Source: JBAYNW01 sp041678605
GTDB taxonomy: Bacteria; Cyanobacteriota; Vampirovibrionia; Gastranaerophilales; Gastranaerophilaceae
DNA: 48,675 nt
Direction: 5' to 3'
Assembly (NCBI GenBank): GCA_041678605.1
Contig: JBAYNW010000014.1
Coordinates: 1-48,675, forward strand
The translations under genes and the position numbers were made by a program. The notes under the pieces were generated by a model that searched no databases, had not been told where the DNA came from, and worked only from the letters and a program-made list of their open reading frames with translations. Numbering within the stretch: the first letter of the stretch is position 1; each line of letters opens with the position of its first letter. Below are positions 23,974-31,205 of the stretch, in pieces.

Positions 23974-24189
23974 ATGAGTGCATTAGTCATATTTTTAATA
24001 ATATTATGTTTGTATTTATTTCCGAGCATTATTGCGTCAAACAGGAGACATAACAATGCAAGTGCCATCACTGTTTTAAATATTTTTCTCGGTTGGACAT
24101 TTTTGGGTTGGGTGATTTCTTTGGTTTGGGCATTGACAGATAATGTTGAAACACCTTCTAATTCCTCACCACCATCTCTTGAGGAATAG
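23974..24189 (+). CDS. T4 Imm-like superinfection immunity membrane protein
   Basis: A 71-residue protein with two membrane helices: ALVIFLIILCLYLFPSIIA (3-21) and VLNIFLGWTFLGWVISLVWA (33-52). LFPSIIASNRRHNNASAITV and the following NIFLGWTFLGW motif match the superinfection immunity family (Pfam Superinfection immunity protein), which in T4 prevents entry of incoming phage DNA. RBS AGGTGAAAA precedes ATG 23974. Its final 32 nt overlap, tail to tail, the end of the gpL gene. Position within the tail operon on the opposite strand defines it as a moron. Confidence 0.88.
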   Translation: MSALVIFLIILCLYLFPSIIASNRRHNNASAITVLNIFLGWTFLGWVISLVWALTDNVETPSNSSPPSLEE

Positions 24190-24787
24190 TCGGAAATCCG
24201 TAAAAATTAAGCGAGTTATTGAGTGCAATGCAGCTTGAAAGTGTCTTGTCGCATTTTGTCGCAGAGCCTGTATAGCCGCATCTTATGTCTTTGAATTTTT
24301 TCACCTGACAATTGACGTCATAGGTAGCGTTGGGGCTTGCTGTAGAATAACCGCCTGTTGAGCGTTCTACATCAAACTGAAATGTTGAAACATTCAAAGT
24401 CAGATTATTTACTTTGCCCGCAAAAATCAGCACCGGGTCGCCTATAAATGCGTTGGTTTCAACATCATAAACAACTTCAAGAACTAGGCAGTCTTTATTC
24501 GTAAGCGTGTCACCTTCGTTTGCGATAATTCCCGATATTTCCTGACAAACATTAGAAATAGTTACTTGCATTTTTTCTATTTCGTTGCCGTTTGAGGTTT
24601 GCAGGTCGCCTCTTGTTACCATGCCGGCAAAATATTGTACTCCGCCTACGGTCAGTGCTGTCAGCGTATCATTTTCAAGTATTCTGATTGATGTTGTATC
24701 ATCAATTGTAATACTTAATAATGTTCTTGTCTTAACAGTAGCCTGAGTTACCGCTGTTTTTTGTGCCGTTGTTAGTTTTTTAGCCAA
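24158..24787 (-). CDS. Minor tail protein L-like (Fe-S/Cys cluster)
   Basis: A 209-residue tail-tip protein. The C-terminal region has the gpL/BR0599-type cysteine pattern: CQVKKFKDIRCGYTG, CDKTLSSCIALNNSLNFYGF, ending FP. In lambda gpL these cysteines hold an iron-sulphur cluster (established knowledge). The N-terminal half is beta-rich (LLSITIDDTTSIRILENDTL). Starts at TTG 24787 with AAGGAATTATTAA upstream. Gene order M-L-(moron)-K-J follows lambda. Confidence 0.85.
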   Translation of the reverse strand: MAKKLTTAQKTAVTQATVKTRTLLSITIDDTTSIRILENDTLTALTVGGVQYFAGMVTRGDLQTSNGNEIEKMQVTISNVCQEISGIIANEGDTLTNKDCLVLEVVYDVETNAFIGDPVLIFAGKVNNLTLNVSTFQFDVERSTGGYSTASPNATYDVNCQVKKFKDIRCGYTGSATKCDKTLSSCIALNNSLNFYGFPTIPQEMVVRN

Positions 24788-24805
24788 TTAATAATTCCTT
24801 TTGTT

Positions 24806-24846
24806 ATTCTTCCTCCCCACCTGAGGGGGAGGATTGAGGTGGGGGG
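24806..24846. repeat. GC-rich palindromic repeat between gpM and gpL genes
   Basis: CCTCCCC (24812-24818) pairs with GGGGAGG (24826-24832), while the overlapping CCCCACCT (24815-24822) pairs with AGGTGGGG (24837-24844): two mutually exclusive stems. Strongly GC-rich against A/T-rich phage DNA. It looks like an extragenic palindromic element inserted in the tail operon, or an attenuator. Confidence 0.55.
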
Positions 24847-24860
24847 CAAACTCCTTATTA

Positions 24861-25217
24861 TCAAGCACTAAACACTTGGACTAACTTTAATTGAAACTCA
24901 GAAAACCCATTGAACATATCCATATTTAATTCGTCAGTATCAAAGCGGACAAGGTACGTTTGACCATCCCCGCCCATATCCGTTGGCCAAACCCAGTTAA
25001 AGGCCTCAAATTTACCCTTGCGGGCATCAAAAAAAGCCAAAACAGCCGTTGTATTTTCGGGCGTTTTGTCAAAACTCAAATTCCAGGTCTTTTGTGCATC
25101 TGTCCATTGGTTACGGCGTTGTTCCTTTCCTGAGAACATTTGGTCAATGATTGTATTCCACTTGCTGCTCATTTGATAAGCACGCTTGCATGGAAAATTA
25201 AATACAGGAATTGTCAT
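24861..25217 (-). CDS. Minor tail protein M-like
   Basis: A 118-residue protein (MTIPVFNFPC...) with GKEQRRNQWTDAQKTWNLSF and FFDARKGKFEAFNWVWPTDM, the signature of gpM/DUF2460-class tail-tip proteins (aromatic WP...F near the middle, beta-rich C-terminus). I choose ATG 25217, 1 nt after the tape-measure TAA, with AGAGG upstream; a GTG start at 25229 would overlap. It sits between tape measure and gpL as in lambda. Confidence 0.8.
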   Translation of the reverse strand: MTIPVFNFPCKRAYQMSSKWNTIIDQMFSGKEQRRNQWTDAQKTWNLSFDKTPENTTAVLAFFDARKGKFEAFNWVWPTDMGGDGQTYLVRFDTDELNMDMFNGFSEFQLKLVQVFSA

Positions 25218-25218
25218 A

Positions 25219-27675
25219 TTATTTAACACCTCTTAATAACGGTCTTATATTACCATAATTACCCTGTATCCCCTTTCCAAGGTAGGCAAAAAACTCCCTG
25301 CTGCTTTCATTTAAGGCACTCATAACATCTTCCTTTTTTGCCTTTGTATTTATTTGAGGGGCATAAATTATTGGTGCTTGTTGCTGTTGCTGTTGCTGAA
25401 TTTGGTTTACGGGATTTGCCAATGTAGATTGGGCCAGAACATGATTTGGAATTATAGTCCCGGCGGTACTTGGTATAAACAACTCGGGTCCATTTTCACC
25501 TACTATTGAAGGAACTCCTACAGGAGGCTGACCACCATCAGCAAATCCTCCGCCAAATAAACTACCAACAGTTGATAACGCAGCTGACCAAAACCCGCCA
25601 CCGGAACTAAAACCGGTAGATGTAGTATTTATTTGACTGTTTAGATTAAATAAATTTTCGAGTTGTTTTTTTAATGCTGATGTCATTAAATCAGCTGCCA
25701 TTGTTTCAAGCATATCGGCAAATGCTTCACTCATTGTTTTTGTGCCGTCTATAGCTGATTTTAAACCGTCTGATAAAGTCCCCGCTATTGAATCAGCCAT
25801 TTGTTTATTTTTTTGTCGTTCCTGATCTCTTATAGCCCCAAGTTTTTCTTGATATTTTTCTTCTGATTGCAATTTATCTAAAAGTGCTTTGTCATATTCG
25901 TCTTTTTCTTTTTCGCTTAATTTTGAAATATCATCAACACCGTAACTTTTGTATATTAAAATTTGCTGTTGTGTTCTTATTTCAGATTGTAATTGCTCCA
26001 AATCAGATTGATTTTTTATGCTCTGAATTTGTTTTTCAGTTAAACTCATGTTGTTTAACTTGTCCATTGCGTCCATTTGAGCATAAATTTTATTTTCAGA
26101 AGATGCTTGCTCTAACGCTTTTAGTTTATCGTTTACAACCTGCTGATTATATTGCTTTTGAAGCGTTAAGAGTTCAGCTTGTGCTTGTGTTTGCTCGGTT
26201 TTGCCTTTTGTTGTGGTTGATTTATCTAAAGCAATTAATTTTTCTTGTAATTCAATTTTTTTCTTTAAAATTTGGGCATCAGTATAATCATTTGAAGCAA
26301 TTTCAAGGTCTGATTGAGCTTTTAGTAAGCTCGCCTGTTCGTTTAAGATTGCATCATAGCTTTTACCTTTTTTGGTAACACTTCCTTTGTTAAAATCATT
26401 TTCGCCGTTATTGCCTTTTGCCTTCGACTCTTCTGCTTTTTGTTGATTTCTTAATTCAATTATTCTTTTTGCAAGGGCATCACGCTCATTTGCATAATGA
26501 CTGTCATAAACATCTCTGGCCCCAGCTTTATTTAATGAAAATTTATTGATATATTTTTTTTCGCTTGCGTCTAATAAGGATAATTTATCTTTGGCATCTT
26601 GTATTGAAAGTTCATTTATACTGGAAGAATAAAGGCGAATTTTATTTATTAAATTGGTAACATGATTTTCTTGCTCAATCCACCAATTTAAAATTTCTTT
26701 TCCGGCTCCGCTTTCTTCAAAATGTCCCAATGCTTGTTGCATCTGGTCAAAAGCTACATTAGCTTTATCTCCCATAGTTGCGGCAGCTTGAGCAGCTCCG
26801 CCGAATTCTCTTTCAAGTTCTTTAAGTATATATTTTTGTGCTTCCAGACCATTTCCAGAGCGTACCATTTGCTTGACCATTTCCTGTTGTTGTTCGGTGA
26901 ACATAACACCGACACGCCTAAGGGCAGTCATGCCTAAAATTGGGTCGTTTAATGCTTTGCCCAATCTTATTGCGGTTTTAGTCAACATGTCCGCATCGGG
27001 GGCAAGCCCGTGGTTCATGGCAACAGCCATATTGAGTGTTGCTTGTGTGGCCTGAGGAAAAATATCTTTGCCTATATTCCTGAAGGTTAAAAGCATATCC
27101 TCGGCTGCGGCAACGTTTTCATCCTGAATGCCGGTCAAGCTTGAATATCTTTGTGCCATCACCTCAAGTTCTTCAGCTGTTTCACCGCTTGCATAGCCTG
27201 TTGCTTTTAATGCAGAATGAAAAAGATTTAAGGTCTTTAATTGTTCTTCATAGGCAATGCCTGCCATTTTTACTTCATTGGCAACCGCATATAGAGAAAA
27301 ACCGGCACCGAGAGTTGAAAGGGCTCCGCCAAGTTTACTTACTGAGCCTTTAAGATTGTTTACCGCCGGAGTTATATTTCCCATCCCTTGTTTATATTTA
27401 TCAAGAGAAAGTTTTGCATCGCCGTAAGCAATTTTATTACTTTCAACAGTTGTTTTTAGGGTGGCAAGTTTATCTTTCATGCCTTGAGTTTGGGTTTTTG
27501 CAGCATTAAATTCCTGAGCGAATTTCTTTAACTCTTGATTAGATTCTTGCCAAGCTATTTTATTTTGATTTACGGTAGATTTAAGGGCATTAAACTCTGC
27601 AATAGTTGCCTTAATCCCCTTGTTGAATTCGCTTCCGTCTAATCCGACTTTTATATTTACGCTGTTTGTTGACAT
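25219..27675 (-). CDS. Tail tape measure protein
   Basis: An 818-residue protein that sets tail length and occupies the tail lumen. Residues 1-105 are coiled coil (KIAWQESNQELKKFAQEFN). A hydrophobic Gly-rich stretch lies near 112-130 (KLGGALSTLGAGFSLYAV). Residues 130-320 match the PhageMin_Tail/TMP core (TLNLFHSALKATGYASGET, PILGMTALRRVGVMFTEQQ). Long helical segments run to about 620. The C-terminus has AFADMLETMAADLMTSALKK and FADGGQPPVGVPSIVGENGP, a very common TMP ending, then a seven-Gln run (IQQQQQQQAP). Residue count predicts a tail of lambda-like order. Confidence 0.93.
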   Translation of the reverse strand: MSTNSVNIKVGLDGSEFNKGIKATIAEFNALKSTVNQNKIAWQESNQELKKFAQEFNAAKTQTQGMKDKLATLKTTVESNKIAYGDAKLSLDKYKQGMGNITPAVNNLKGSVSKLGGALSTLGAGFSLYAVANEVKMAGIAYEEQLKTLNLFHSALKATGYASGETAEELEVMAQRYSSLTGIQDENVAAAEDMLLTFRNIGKDIFPQATQATLNMAVAMNHGLAPDADMLTKTAIRLGKALNDPILGMTALRRVGVMFTEQQQEMVKQMVRSGNGLEAQKYILKELEREFGGAAQAAATMGDKANVAFDQMQQALGHFEESGAGKEILNWWIEQENHVTNLINKIRLYSSSINELSIQDAKDKLSLLDASEKKYINKFSLNKAGARDVYDSHYANERDALAKRIIELRNQQKAEESKAKGNNGENDFNKGSVTKKGKSYDAILNEQASLLKAQSDLEIASNDYTDAQILKKKIELQEKLIALDKSTTTKGKTEQTQAQAELLTLQKQYNQQVVNDKLKALEQASSENKIYAQMDAMDKLNNMSLTEKQIQSIKNQSDLEQLQSEIRTQQQILIYKSYGVDDISKLSEKEKDEYDKALLDKLQSEEKYQEKLGAIRDQERQKNKQMADSIAGTLSDGLKSAIDGTKTMSEAFADMLETMAADLMTSALKKQLENLFNLNSQINTTSTGFSSGGGFWSAALSTVGSLFGGGFADGGQPPVGVPSIVGENGPELFIPSTAGTIIPNHVLAQSTLANPVNQIQQQQQQQAPIIYAPQINTKAKKEDVMSALNESSREFFAYLGKGIQGNYGNIRPLLRGVK

Positions 27676-27691
27676 AATTTCCTTTGATTAA

Positions 27692-27913
27692 TCATAAAAA
27701 TTTCATAGCAATTTCATTACCCGACATTCCCGCAAATTGCGGGTTGGGTGCAGGTGTATTTCGTTGTTCTATAAATTCTCTTCTTAAATAAATCAGTGCC
27801 AAATTTTTTCTTGGGTTACTCGCCCAAAATTCCGCATCCGTTTGCTCTAAAAAAAATCGGGCAATTTTGTAACTTTCATCCCAATCTATACCTTCGGGTC
27901 CTTCTTCGGGGAC
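27692..27913 (-). CDS. Frameshift-expressed tail chaperone extension (gpT-like part of GT)
   Basis: Entered by -1 slippage at 27913-27919, this frame reads VPEEGPEGIDWDESYKIARF, FLEQTDAEFWASNPRKNLAL and on to TGA 27692, adding 73 residues to the G-like protein (about 196 total). It has no start codon or RBS of its own. Position between G and tape measure, size and acidic/aromatic composition match lambda T, which recruits the tape measure during tail assembly. Confidence 0.82.
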   Translation of the reverse strand, partial: VPEEGPEGIDWDESYKIARFFLEQTDAEFWASNPRKNLALIYLRREFIEQRNTPAPNPQFAGMSGNEIAMKFL

Positions 27914-28281
27914 TTTTTTTCGGGTATCTTTGCCTCATTTTCTACAATTCTTTTATAAATTTCAGGAGCATAATGCGGTTTCATAAATGCATCTACGATA
28001 TCTTGATTATATCTTGGCAATAAATAAATATTTTCAGATAATTTTTTGCCAATCCGCTCAACAGTTTCATTATCATGGTGTTTTATTAAAGCGGCCACGA
28101 AAACCTGAACAGAATCTTGTAAGGTAAGATTATTAGCAAAAATTAAATTTTTTAGCTTAAAAATACCTTTGCCCGTTTTTGTTTCAACATAAGCGATTGA
28201 AGTATTATCATATTCAAGATTTAATTTTTCGCCCTCAAAATCAATTTCTATCGGTTGTAGTTTTATATCTTCTGATGTCAT
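27886..28281 (-). CDS. Tail assembly chaperone, gpG-like
   Basis: A 131-residue acidic protein (EDIKLQPIEIDFEGEKLNLE, ALIKHHDNETVERIGKKL) ending in a lysine-rich tail PEKKSPKKDPKV. It is not recognised by sequence family but lies exactly where lambda G lies, between tube protein and tape measure, and has a proven-type slippery heptamer 9 codons before its stop. Lambda G/GT bind the tape measure and tube monomers. ATG 28281. Confidence 0.82.
   Translation of the reverse strand: MTSEDIKLQPIEIDFEGEKLNLEYDNTSIAYVETKTGKGIFKLKNLIFANNLTLQDSVQVFVAALIKHHDNETVERIGKKLSENIYLLPRYNQDIVDAFMKPHYAPEIYKRIVENEAKIPEKKSPKKDPKV
27913..27919 (-). promoter_or_regulatory. -1 programmed frameshift heptamer A AAA AAG
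   Basis: In the zero frame the codons are CCC GAA AAA AAG TCC; the heptamer A AAA AAG has the canonical X XXY YYZ phase used by E. coli dnaX. After slippage the next codon is GTC and the frame stays open for 73 codons. No strong downstream stem was seen. Confidence 0.8.
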
Positions 28282-28320
28282 GGTGTTTCTCTTTCTTTTG
28301 TAAAAATTTGCATTTAAACC

Positions 28321-28348
28321 AAAAAGGCGGTTTTAAAACCGCCTTTTT
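28321..28348. terminator. Perfect terminator after the tube gene
   Basis: AAAAAGGCGGTTTT and its complement AAAACCGCCTTTTT form a 28-bp perfect palindrome with T-run on both strands. Located between the major tail gene stop and the G gene; likely lowers chaperone expression relative to tube protein. Confidence 0.85.
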
Positions 28349-28374
28349 ATTTATTATAATAGGGGTCTTTTAAC

Positions 28375-29223
28375 TTACGGTGCTATTACAAATGTGCCGG
28401 CTGTAGCGGCAAGACCGTTTGTACAAGCTGCAATCTTCGGCGTTATTGAAATAGTACCTGCTGCGGCTGTACCTGTGCAAGTGAACACAACAGTAGTTGG
28501 ATTTATGTACGTTATGGCACTTACAGTCAAGCCTGTAGTTCCTGCTGCAATTGTATAATTTCCGATTGTTTCAGCAGCCGCCTTGCTTAAGAAGGTCGTT
28601 CCTGCCAATGTACCGCCGATTGTACCGCCTGAATTAGTTTTTACAATATTACTTGTAAGAGTTAGTGAACCAGGTATGGCTATATCTGTCACTGTTTCAT
28701 TAAGGGTTTGGTTTCTAAACGCACCGTCACTCATTCGAGCATAAGCCGTTCCGGTAAATGAACAAGAATAATAATCCCCGGACTTTACCCCAACTTCTAA
28801 AATTCCACTAACACAATAATATTCGAAATGTGTATCTGCGGCCTGCCCTTGTACATAATTAGTTTTAAAATTAAGGTTAAATATTGCCGGAACATCACTT
28901 CCTTTATCAATCAATGAATTAACCTGATTTGGAGTTGTACCGGTCTGTGTTAAAGTTGAACCGTTTATTAAAGCAATGGCGGCCAAATCAAGCATTTGAT
29001 TTTCGAACTTTATATCAAAACCTTGTTTGATTATAAAATTACCCATAATTTTTTCGTCTCCGGTTGCTTCTTTAGAATTAGTTTTTGCGGTTACATCAAC
29101 TGATTTAATGCCGGGAATACTGGTATATGCCCCTATTGTGTAACTGGATGAAGTGTTAGCTGTTACAGGTGCTATTTTGGCATCCGTAATTCCTAATGCT
29201 AAAAGTTGTGTAGATAATGTCAT
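28375..29223 (-). CDS. Major tail tube protein, gpV-like, with Ig-like C-terminus
   Basis: A 282-residue tube subunit. The N-terminal two thirds are tube-like beta (YTSIPGIKSVDVTAKTN, EKIMGNFIIKQGFDIKFENQ, EYYCVSGILEVGVKSGDYYS). From about residue 195 an Ig-like/Big-type domain follows (LTSNIVKTNSGGTIGGTLAG, ETIGNYTIAAGTTGLTVSAI). Lambda gpV also has a C-terminal Ig-like domain exposed on the tail surface, so the architecture agrees. Flanked by terminators on both sides, consistent with high-level expression. Confidence 0.88.
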   Translation of the reverse strand: MTLSTQLLALGITDAKIAPVTANTSSSYTIGAYTSIPGIKSVDVTAKTNSKEATGDEKIMGNFIIKQGFDIKFENQMLDLAAIALINGSTLTQTGTTPNQVNSLIDKGSDVPAIFNLNFKTNYVQGQAADTHFEYYCVSGILEVGVKSGDYYSCSFTGTAYARMSDGAFRNQTLNETVTDIAIPGSLTLTSNIVKTNSGGTIGGTLAGTTFLSKAAAETIGNYTIAAGTTGLTVSAITYINPTTVVFTCTGTAAAGTISITPKIAACTNGLAATAGTFVIAP

Positions 29224-29268
29224 AATTTTGTCCTTTCTTTCTTGGTTGCTCGCGTTAAACGAGCCTAC

Positions 29269-29290
29269 AGACGAAAGCGTGGTTTCGTCT
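29269..29290. terminator. Hairpin after the gpU-like gene
   Basis: AGACGAAA, loop GCGTGG, TTTCGTCT; a second stem GCTCG/CGAGC lies beside it. It fills the gap between the gpU-like and gpV-like genes; partial terminator or mRNA stabiliser. Confidence 0.45.
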
Positions 29291-29312
29291 TTCGCTCTCT
29301 GCTCGCAATCCG

Positions 29313-29756
29313 CTAGTTTTTATCTAATATCTGTAATTGTTGAGTGAAATCTATTCTTTGTACATTACATTTTCGTGGGTCTAAAAGTGGATGTTCATCC
29401 GGCAGAATGGCCGTTACATTCGCAGGAAATGCTTTATTGCCCCATGTGTTTTTTTCTATAAAATTCCCCAAATTAACTGAAAGTTGCTGTGCCTCAAATG
29501 CAAACGTATCCTTTATAACCGAGGTGACAATATAGGCACTATTGTTTACATTCAGCCAAAATGTTTCCTGCGTGGATAAAGATGATTTTTCCATTAAAGG
29601 TAAACCCAAAATGATAGCAGGTTTTTTAAATTCCTCCTCCGGAAATTTAGCAAAAACTTTTACATCTATATCATCGCCGTTTAGTTTTGGAAATTGTGCC
29701 TTTAAACTTGTTTCAATGCCATCTTTATATGCTATGAATTCTTGTTGATTTCCCAT
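29313..29756 (-). CDS. Tail terminator-like protein (gpU position)
   Basis: A 147-residue protein (FIAYKDGIETSLKAQFPKL, VFAKFPEEEFKKPAIILGLP, LLDPRKCNVQRIDFTQQLQI). Alternating helix and strand pattern with a final beta-strand is that of gpU/DUF-type tail-completion proteins, which cap the tube. Assigned mainly from order Z-U-V. Its start overlaps the gpZ gene by 25 nt. Confidence 0.65.
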   Translation of the reverse strand: MGNQQEFIAYKDGIETSLKAQFPKLNGDDIDVKVFAKFPEEEFKKPAIILGLPLMEKSSLSTQETFWLNVNNSAYIVTSVIKDTFAFEAQQLSVNLGNFIEKNTWGNKAFPANVTAILPDEHPLLDPRKCNVQRIDFTQQLQILDKN

Positions 29757-30253
29757 TCGGACAATTCCTCTTTCAAATTTTCAAGCAATTTGTCATTAAC
29801 TTTGTTTAAAATATCATTTTTAACGACGTTTTCAACGTCTTGAGCAATAACTTTTTTAAACCCAACGACAGGAAATTTTGCTTTCCCTTTTCTTTTATAA
29901 ACCCCTTCAGACGCACCATCTCGAAGTTTAGCAATAAAGGCCCCCGGTATAAAAATACTTCCGGCCTGTACGCCTCCTGCCACTTGTTTAGCACCTAATC
30001 TTATAAAATTTATACGATAAGCACCAAACCATGCCTTATCCTTATCAAGATATACTTTTGCTCTTGAGCTTAAAACAGCTTTGGGAACCTTTGTTTTTGC
30101 TTCTATTTCGACAAGTGCAGTCTGTCTTATCCAATTGACAGTCTTTGAAATGGCTTTTTTGCCGGCTTCATCAAGCACTTTTTTTGAAGCATCAAAATTT
30201 TTAACAATATCATCCAATTTTGACTGGTCAATGTCTAAAAAAATTCCGGTCAT
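29732..30253 (-). CDS. Minor tail protein Z-like
   Basis: A 173-residue basic protein with the prophage minor tail protein Z pattern: GKKAISKTVNWIRQTALVEI, KTKVPKAVLSSRAKVY, and FIPGAFIAKLRDGASEGVYK, followed by a helical C-terminus. gpZ helps fix correct tail length and joining. Starts 4 nt inside the upstream head-tail gene. Confidence 0.85.
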   Translation of the reverse strand: MTGIFLDIDQSKLDDIVKNFDASKKVLDEAGKKAISKTVNWIRQTALVEIEAKTKVPKAVLSSRAKVYLDKDKAWFGAYRINFIRLGAKQVAGGVQAGSIFIPGAFIAKLRDGASEGVYKRKGKAKFPVVGFKKVIAQDVENVVKNDILNKVNDKLLENLKEELSEWEINKNS

Positions 30254-30564
30254 AGTTTTTCAAGTTCCAAAATACTCATACCATCGCTGGGAGGTCGAAT
30301 ATTTGATATGTTATAATTATCAGAGTTAATTAAGACTGCATTATTTTTTTTTACTGTGATTATATCTGCACTTACGCATGTGAGCATAGGTGATTCTGTC
30401 GGAATTATCATATTGCCGAGGTTTCTGTCAACATACGAATTGTCAAAAATACCCTTTAATTGGTTACCGTTTATATCTTTATTTAAAATTACGCCATCAG
30501 ATAGAGTAAATTCTAAATCTTTGCCCATATCATTAACAAATACGTATAAATTTTCTTGAAACAT
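30250..30564 (-). CDS. Head-tail joining protein, gpFII-like
   Basis: A 104-residue, beta-rich protein (LYVFVNDMGKDLEFTLSDGV, VSADIITVKKNNAVLINSDN, YNISNIRPPSDGMSILEL). The last segment resembles the 'Y-x-I-x-x-I-x-P-D-G-x-G-x-x-x-I-x-L' ending of gpFII/phage attachment proteins. Order DUF2190-FII-Z supports it. No catalytic motif. Confidence 0.72.
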   Translation of the reverse strand: MFQENLYVFVNDMGKDLEFTLSDGVILNKDINGNQLKGIFDNSYVDRNLGNMIIPTESPMLTCVSADIITVKKNNAVLINSDNYNISNIRPPSDGMSILELEKL

Positions 30565-30581
30565 TTATTACTCCAAATAAA

Positions 30582-30607
30582 TGCAGAGGCTTTAATTAGC
30601 CTCTGCA
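30582..30607 (-). terminator. Terminator after DUF2190
   Basis: TGCAGAGGCT, loop TTAATT, AGCCTCTGCA: perfect 10-nt arms within an A/T-rich flank between head and head-tail genes. Confidence 0.7.
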
Positions 30608-30635
30608 AATTTATTTATTTTAATTTATTAGATTA

Positions 30636-31100
30636 TTACGCGTCTGGTGTCATAAAACCTTTAGTTTTAAGTGCCGCAATTAATGTATTCAAGTCTGCCA
30701 CAGCTCCCGCAACTGTTGTTGCAACAGAAGCCGGTTGATTTGCTAATTTAGATATCGAATTTACATCAACCAACTTGACCTTTATTGTTGCCGTTTCGGT
30801 TGCTTTTGCTTCCACAGCATAACCGACATAAATATTACCGGCTGCCATAGAGGTTATAACTCCACTTGTAGCATTATAATAAAGTTTTTGACCGAATGTA
30901 AATGCTGCATTAGTTACTGCAGGAAATTCAAAAACTCCTTCGGTAAGTACCGAACCTGTTGCTCCTGCCACAATTGTACAATTTGCGATAAAAATTCTAT
31001 CTGTTTCTACTACTATATCAAGATAGTTTATGGTAGTTGAACCTGAATTTGTATAATCCAAGGATTTGCCTTCTTGGATAAATGAGTTTACTGCTGTCAT
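30636..31100 (-). CDS. DUF2190 capsid-associated (decoration-like) protein
   Basis: A 154-residue protein matching DUF2190: NSFIQEGKSLDYTNSGSTTI, FEFPAVTNAAFTFGQKLYYN, GNIYVGYAVEAKATETATIK. Such proteins form trimers decorating capsids, the counterpart of lambda gpD by position. An Ala/Thr-rich C-terminal helix (LNTLIAALKTKGFMTPDA) is added. Between terminators, so it may be transcribed at a level different from the capsid. Confidence 0.85.
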   Translation of the reverse strand: MTAVNSFIQEGKSLDYTNSGSTTINYLDIVVETDRIFIANCTIVAGATGSVLTEGVFEFPAVTNAAFTFGQKLYYNATSGVITSMAAGNIYVGYAVEAKATETATIKVKLVDVNSISKLANQPASVATTVAGAVADLNTLIAALKTKGFMTPDA

Positions 31101-31155
31101 TTTTGTATCCTTTCTTTAATTTTGTAATTACATTTTTTATTGTTTTATTTTTAAT

Positions 31156-31185
31156 AAAGCGGGAATTATAACTAATTCCCGTTTT
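31156..31185 (-). terminator. Terminator after the capsid gene
   Basis: CGGGAATTA, loop TAAC, TAATTCCCG with A/T extensions on both sides. Follows the major capsid stop codon. Confidence 0.7.
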
Positions 31186-31205
31186 ATTGTTATTTTTAGT
31201 TTAAA

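Noticed and set aside
25884..27353. Plus-strand ORFs within the tape-measure gene
   Set aside because: They are antisense shadows of a well-supported coding frame, lack ribosome-binding sites and have unlikely Cys/Phe/Leu-rich composition.
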